From positions 1,550,001 to 1,614,000 of the forward strand of contig NZ_CP049264.1 in NCBI RefSeq assembly GCF_003048875.2: a DNA stretch of 64,000 nucleotides. The letters are read 5' to 3'. Each line of letters starts with the position of its first letter. The stretch's first letter is position 1. Both the position numbers and the translations under genes were made by a program. The notes under the pieces were generated by a model that saw nothing but the letters and a program-made list of their open reading frames with translations, was not told where the DNA came from and ran no database searches. The DNA is from Campylobacter concisus (GTDB taxonomy: Bacteria > Campylobacterota > Campylobacteria > Campylobacterales > Campylobacteraceae). This document shows positions 60,301-64,000 of this stretch, piece by piece.

Positions 60301-61199
60301 AGAGGCTAATAAAAGATTATGCAGGATCTTTAGGTAAGAGTATAGGTGCTTCTATGGTTAGTGGTGCATTAGAACTCTGGAAAACCTCATACGAAAAGCT
60401 AGAAGAGAACTATAACGAGATAATGCATACAAGATACACATATAAATTTAATGAAGCATATGCACTAAATAATATCTCATATAAACCTATGTCTATAAAA
60501 GAAGCTTATGATAAAAATAGTACAAATACATATTGCTACTATCCAGTAATGATCTATCAAAACTATATAAGCCTAAATTTAAATAGACTATTTCTAGGAG
60601 CTAATATAAGTAGTGGAGGACTAGACTATAACTCATTTATATACTATGACATAGACCATAAGAAAAACAAACTATCTTTTAACCTAGCTTCTAAACTAGC
60701 ACTAAATAACCTTAGTGCTTATCTATGCTTAGATGAGCTAAGAGGAGCTGGCAATGAGATAGATGCAAACTACTTTAAATATGCTAGGAGTAGATACACT
60801 GAATCTGATGTGGAGATAAGGGAGTTAAATTTGGATGTTAAAGAGGAGAAAGAGATATATAATAATTACAAGGATGGCGCATTGCCAAATAAAGCAGCAG
60901 GCAAACCAAAATATCCGATAGATGCCTATCAAGAGGCTGCAAGTATTATATATAAGCTTAGACTAGGAATTTTTAACACCAACTATGACAATACTCACCG
61001 CAACCTATCAAGAGAACTAGTAGAAGCTCTTGATATTATTGGTAACAATAACATAAAGGGTATATATGTGGGGTGTAAGGAATTCGGATCGTCAGATAGA
61101 AAAGGCAAGAGTACTCAAACCACATCCTCTATCCCTCCTCGCCTAGTAGGTCGTTTAGCCACCACCATAGTAATGGAAGATGGTCTATATATAGGATAA
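57381..61199 (+). CDS. Large protein of unknown function (1272 residues)
   Basis: 1272 residues with no signal peptide, no transmembrane cluster and no motif I recognise. It is rich in K, N, Y and S. A hydrophobic stretch near residue 232 (FLLKQIFLFILSIVDLSD) and another near 285 may be buried helices. A long helical, lysine-rich part lies around residues 780-870 (KKDEATIKEAIAAKNKNTLK). It ends three bases before the next gene, with which it surely forms an operon. Possibilities include a secreted effector, a phage-like structural protein or a defence sensor; none is supported by a motif. Confidence 0.62.
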   Translation: MQNNEIKITYSCEETLKKIKEYMTDAKCVTLYTSNLNSLTSYSNGIANEIISNLIFSKKRDKKDVSIISDFYIDKESFTDSKLNRIREFEYRDIPVKIVHKKSAVDKFFANLKEKISPIKSKARYEAELEAAQDEHERNLLKSMGETKTEAISFYDMFEVVVSNYDDTKDIVKECLNTLKNDLLSDANSLISSEGLDGAKFEKSIEECFRELDKNLSELNKESGEFLLKQIFLFILSIVDLSDPKAALKKANGCFLFYELSKLTYKMVEHQSNRSLYGVTLPILSFFTSRFASIINTLNINSSCNVLVFKQDKSSNSGFFIDFTHLNLDYIYFRDDNNLNEVNCNADEGYSVFGHLDDLSVFDHTKDVCSYDIVNKNLGFGSSDDTLFKRLKDQIKGLNANLNFICASNFNSIKLANLIANKSDKNGTSANDEMNSKDFSNLNKNYVVLSNSPFRSSAGLREEVISKCLDQVIEDELNRPNKSNLVKQKFTDIKTLSPIKDYSQYSININKENNRSTLVLNLSPFARIDKKYIDNIEQKREEFKEIAYQDDTNYLDNYTKYEELFKTNFSHVNAYAKQPNDMEKIKKSEEEYMKKVTLSFKAVFDKVNENALNRREAEAYNNSSISSQLIDDIKNGSSTADEYQSQMQRIIQTLPKRYSFIEALSLGVAYFIITKSYSKKMIKKSIKDGDEYIVIEDDEIKALHSNSIIRVFDRDLKLFFYKDSVKNSGLKSGEYLCIEEMSKYMDGVNNKDIVSVEELLAENEVGKNADIKDPLQKDLMKLLIEQADKIDDNYKKDEATIKEAIAAKNKNTLKEAINLKDIAYSNDRDINKEVTSLLVKTTIEEVFPLSKFVGEDGISKIYESLGSYIFNKDAKALRETFLDELGVLNLVKNLLGARKTKEIDRYILLITSLKTTSVVLQHSKLNLIIQASNAFRLHMAMEYYKLSITYTEITTYTFMRYTHRFSYTDFQEIKRLIKDYAGSLGKSIGASMVSGALELWKTSYEKLEENYNEIMHTRYTYKFNEAYALNNISYKPMSIKEAYDKNSTNTYCYYPVMIYQNYISLNLNRLFLGANISSGGLDYNSFIYYDIDHKKNKLSFNLASKLALNNLSAYLCLDELRGAGNEIDANYFKYARSRYTESDVEIRELNLDVKEEKEIYNNYKDGALPNKAAGKPKYPIDAYQEAASIIYKLRLGIFNTNYDNTHRNLSRELVEALDIIGNNNIKGIYVGCKEFGSSDRKGKSTQTTSSIPPRLVGRLATTIVMEDGLYIG

Positions 61200-61202
61200 G
61201 AT

Positions 61203-62573
61203 ATGAAGAAGATCATATTTATCATCATAGCTCTTTTAGTAGCAGGATCACTATTAATAATAAATAAAGGAAATTTAATGAGTAAAGAAAATTTAATGGA
61301 TAATACATATACAGTTATAGCTCCAAATGGCATGGAAATACCATTTGATAAAAAGACAAATTTAATGATACCAAACAATGACAATTATAAAAAACCTAGG
61401 ACAAATAAGGAATACTTAGAAATTCAGTCTAAATATTTACTTGAAGCCCGCTCCATCCTAGACTCATCTTTATATAAAAACTATAAACCACTATACTATA
61501 ACCCTAAACCAAATTCTCTAGGTCAAACAGACTATTTAGCATTTAAACCATGGCTAGATATTAGCTATAAACCAAGCTCAAATAAACTATCACCTTGGAC
61601 TAAGACAGAAAAAGCATACTATGAAAGTTTAAAAGATAAGAGAGATAGATATATCTATCTAGTAAAAAGAAGCAATCTAAAATGCACTATGATAGATATA
61701 CCAGATGATGCCATAGGTAGAGTAGATAGCAATGGCAAACTAACAAAGCCAGAGTATGCTGAAATTTATGATGAAGTAAATGCTCACAAAGGTACATTAA
61801 AATCAGAACTATTTGCAGCAGAGTGGAATATATGTGCAGGAGTATTAGGAGATATGGGAGGATTTGTAGGAGGTGTTGGATTAGGTTATGCAGGATTTAA
61901 AGCAAGAGCATATCAATCAATGTTTCTATCAGCCCAACTTGGTCAAGACGGAGCCCTAGAGGCATTAGCTGATTTATTTGAATACTCTACCTATTTAGTA
62001 GGCCTAAATAAAAATTTACAAATGGCTGAAGAGTTTAGAAAACTAGCTAAAAATCCCCCACTAGATGAATATGGAATGATGCCTTATCTTGATGAGATAG
62101 TAGGAAGCTACTTCGTGATGGATTTTAATAGAGGACTTGCACTTGATACTGATGGTAGGGTTATGCGGTATTTTAGAAAACTCGTTGAAGACGAAGGCAA
62201 ATTGCTAGACCCTAGAGATATAGATGCAAACGAGACTACAAGGGAAGAATTTATGACAAAAATGAAAGACGTCCTAAAAGATGAAATGCTTCCTTTTGAC
62301 GTAGCTGAACCAGATGATCAAGAATATAGGCAAGTGATTTTAAACAGAGATATTAATATTTTAGAAGCAAAAATAATGTCCCTAACCCCACCAGAGGGAT
62401 ATCCTAATGCACCATACTACAATACACCAGAAGAGCTAACAAGACTATATGAGGCTGGTAAATTAGATAAAAAGCTAAACCCTCTAACACCAGTAATGTA
62501 TAGAGATAGCTTCCCAGAAGATCTTAGGCAAAAGATATTATCTTATGCTAAAGAGCATAAGATAAAGGATTAG
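61203..62573 (+). CDS. Membrane-anchored or exported protein of unknown function
   Basis: 456 residues. The first 20 residues form a hydrophobic helix (KIIFIIIALLVAGSLLIIN), a signal anchor or uncleaved signal. A glycine-rich segment near residue 215-230 (VLGDMGGFVGGVGLGYAGF) could enter a membrane. The body is otherwise soluble-looking with many Y, L and D residues. It starts three bases after the 1272-residue protein. Together they may be an effector with its envelope partner. No family is recognised. Confidence 0.6.
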   Translation: MKKIIFIIIALLVAGSLLIINKGNLMSKENLMDNTYTVIAPNGMEIPFDKKTNLMIPNNDNYKKPRTNKEYLEIQSKYLLEARSILDSSLYKNYKPLYYNPKPNSLGQTDYLAFKPWLDISYKPSSNKLSPWTKTEKAYYESLKDKRDRYIYLVKRSNLKCTMIDIPDDAIGRVDSNGKLTKPEYAEIYDEVNAHKGTLKSELFAAEWNICAGVLGDMGGFVGGVGLGYAGFKARAYQSMFLSAQLGQDGALEALADLFEYSTYLVGLNKNLQMAEEFRKLAKNPPLDEYGMMPYLDEIVGSYFVMDFNRGLALDTDGRVMRYFRKLVEDEGKLLDPRDIDANETTREEFMTKMKDVLKDEMLPFDVAEPDDQEYRQVILNRDINILEAKIMSLTPPEGYPNAPYYNTPEELTRLYEAGKLDKKLNPLTPVMYRDSFPEDLRQKILSYAKEHKIKD

Positions 62574-62650
62574 AGATTTAACATCAAGCAAGTAGATTAT
62601 GGTTTATAAAAGGAAGTATGTATCCACTATATAAACCATACGTCTAATAT

Positions 62651-64000
62651 CTAATAGCACACCATTTCAACTTTTGCCTTTAATACACTAGCATTTATAT
62701 TTGTAGCATATGTTCCAAGTAAAATTTTATACTGCTTCTCATGTCCTACTATTTGAGCTATGATATTTGGCTCTACTTCTTGTTGGACAAGCGTATCTAT
62801 AAAATAGTGCCTAAACGAGTAAAAAGTCTTTTGCTTGTCGCTGCTTATTAGCTTTCGTTGTATTTGTGATCTAAAAATTTCTGAAAAGTCTTTGTTACTT
62901 ACTTTGAAGATGCTTTTATTTGCACTAGCTCTTTGTTTTACAAACTCCATTAGTCCAAGCTCTATTAGCTTGCTATGAACTGGCACAAGCCTTATGGAGT
63001 TTATATTTTTGGTGCTCTTACCATCATCTCTATTTATACTAAAGCAAAGCACATTATTTTGTTGCACGATATCACGTGCTCTTAGCTGAACTATCTCGTT
63101 TATTCTCATGCCACTATATGCTGCTATCATGGTTATATAGTATAGATCATTTGCACTTATGCGTTTGCTTGGTGACTTGTTGGTCTCTTTAAAATTTTGG
63201 ACTATTTTAAAGATAGCATTAGCCTCTTCTTTACTATAAGGTAGCACCTTACGCTCCATTGGATTTATCTCTACTTTTACGCTTAGGTCATTTACGATGC
63301 TCTTACTTATGTAGTCGCTGTTATAGCAATACTTAAAGAACTGCACTACTCTTATCATATATTTTTGTATGGTTACTTGTGATAGCTTGGCATCGTTTTT
63401 GCCTATGTGTATGATTTGCTCTAGGCTTTTGTCTTTATATTTGGCTTTTTGGTTTAGTTTAGTTGGTATGAGGGCTAAAGTATTTCTAAATTTAAGTAGA
63501 TCATCTCGTGATATGGTTGTGATATCCTTGCTTGGATGAAAGAATTTAAACAATATATTGCCTACAATATTTACCAGATCCATAGTGCTACTTGACCACT
63601 TTTGGCTAACGCTAGTGTTAGCTATAAAATTTTCAAATGCTGTTTTTAGTGTGATGATCTCCCTGCTCTCTATCTTTCTTTGACTAGTAGAACATGGAAC
63701 TATCTCGTATTCTTGGACTGCTTCATCGTTTAAACTACCCATGCCAAAGCTACTATCTCCTACTTTTATGCGTTTGCCTATTAGATGACTATTAGCAGAT
63801 AGTATCTGCTCTGCACTCCTCTCATCACCTTTTGTTTTTACTAGCTTAAAAGGATTGTTAAGTCCGTATTGTTGCTCAGCAGTTGCCATTATGGCATGTG
63901 AGAAATTTTTAGCTAGGCTTTTGATATCTTCTTTTTTAAGAGGTAGCCCATTTGCTTCATCTAGAGCGTTGATATTATCTTGAAAGCTATCTATACCAGT
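62651..64000 (-). CDS. Tyrosine recombinase (integrase), N-terminus beyond window
   Basis: The frame is open from the right edge to the stop at 62651, so the gene starts outside. The catalytic part has AYSGMRINEIVQL, YSFRHYFIDTL (first His replaced by Tyr), IVGHEKQ and LGTYAT with the nucleophile Tyr. Sequence similarity to the integrase at 41507 is plain over the catalytic domain and also in the upstream linker (TGIDSFQDNI here, NIDSYQDDI there). The two elements in this window are therefore of related lineages. An ATG at 63889 is only an internal methionine. Confidence 0.85.
   Translation of the reverse strand, partial: TGIDSFQDNINALDEANGLPLKKEDIKSLAKNFSHAIMATAEQQYGLNNPFKLVKTKGDERSAEQILSANSHLIGKRIKVGDSSFGMGSLNDEAVQEYEIVPCSTSQRKIESREIITLKTAFENFIANTSVSQKWSSSTMDLVNIVGNILFKFFHPSKDITTISRDDLLKFRNTLALIPTKLNQKAKYKDKSLEQIIHIGKNDAKLSQVTIQKYMIRVVQFFKYCYNSDYISKSIVNDLSVKVEINPMERKVLPYSKEEANAIFKIVQNFKETNKSPSKRISANDLYYITMIAAYSGMRINEIVQLRARDIVQQNNVLCFSINRDDGKSTKNINSIRLVPVHSKLIELGLMEFVKQRASANKSIFKVSNKDFSEIFRSQIQRKLISSDKQKTFYSFRHYFIDTLVQQEVEPNIIAQIVGHEKQYKILLGTYATNINASVLKAKVEMVCY

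Larger units (their letters stand above)
54268..64000. mobile_element. Second accessory element (relaxase to integrase)
   Basis: The region from the truncated ORF to the right edge has a relaxase, tandem iteron-like repeats, a toxin-antitoxin pair, two large unknown proteins and a tyrosine recombinase at the right end. This is the make-up of an integrative mobilisable element. The left border is inferred from the cut reading frame; the right border is outside the window. Confidence 0.5.

Overview
The window looks like a chromosomal segment of a Campylobacter species, probably of the C. concisus/C. showae type. The DNA is A+T rich with the frequent aaattta codon context of that genus, and the operons are tightly overlapped. 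The ArsS-type arsenosugar cluster and the tRNA-Met-linked tyrosine integrase also fit. The species is inference; the gene families are read from the sequence.

Positions 1-43800 look like one large accessory region. Its right edge is a 3' fragment of a tRNA-Met gene (43754-43800) beside a tyrosine recombinase. Its main content is a type III-A CRISPR-Cas system with reverse-transcriptase-linked adaptation. It has a Csm complex (cas10 without an HD domain, csm2-5), a cas6, an RT-Cas1 fusion plus cas2, and two arrays with the same repeat at 27532-27863 and 30850-31862. A second, partly decayed locus at 7901-12064 has a 29-repeat array with a different repeat, a leader with its own promoter, a frameshifted RT that has lost Cas1, and a second cas6. 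Each locus has an ancillary module of Csx1 (CARF-HEPN RNase), Csx20 and a WYL regulator. The left module adds a two-helix membrane CARF protein and the right module adds a DarT/DarG ADP-ribosylation toxin-antitoxin pair.

The rest of this region is defence and mobile cargo. At the left edge is a lipase gene with two duplicated lipoproteins and a truncated second lipase start, which resembles a type VI effector-immunity cassette. At 12421-17175 is a WYL-linked operon with an HNH-nuclease/membrane protein that I do not recognise. At 17438-21494 is a mobilisation module with an oriT-like region, a MobC-like protein and a relaxase. At 36980-41372 a fused ATPase-TOPRIM (DUF4435, PARIS-like) protein lies between two DUF4143 ATPases.

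Positions 44121-54022 look like ordinary chromosome: a 12-gene co-directional operon for arsenosugar or related metabolism (YdjY-like protein, glycosyltransferases, two TVP38 membrane proteins, an Fe-S/CCG protein, the radical-SAM enzyme ArsS, an SSS transporter, a double rhodanese), closed by a terminator.

Positions from about 54230 to the right edge are a second accessory element: a relaxase, a 19-bp tandem repeat array, a RelE/Phd-type toxin-antitoxin pair, two large proteins of unknown function and a second tyrosine recombinase related to the first.

The most striking observation concerns the spacers of the RT-linked arrays. Several look like the 5' ends of mRNAs (Shine-Dalgarno plus ATG), always in the orientation that makes the crRNA antisense to the message. 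Two spacers from different arrays encode nearly the same peptide with synonymous differences. Both fit spacer capture from RNA.
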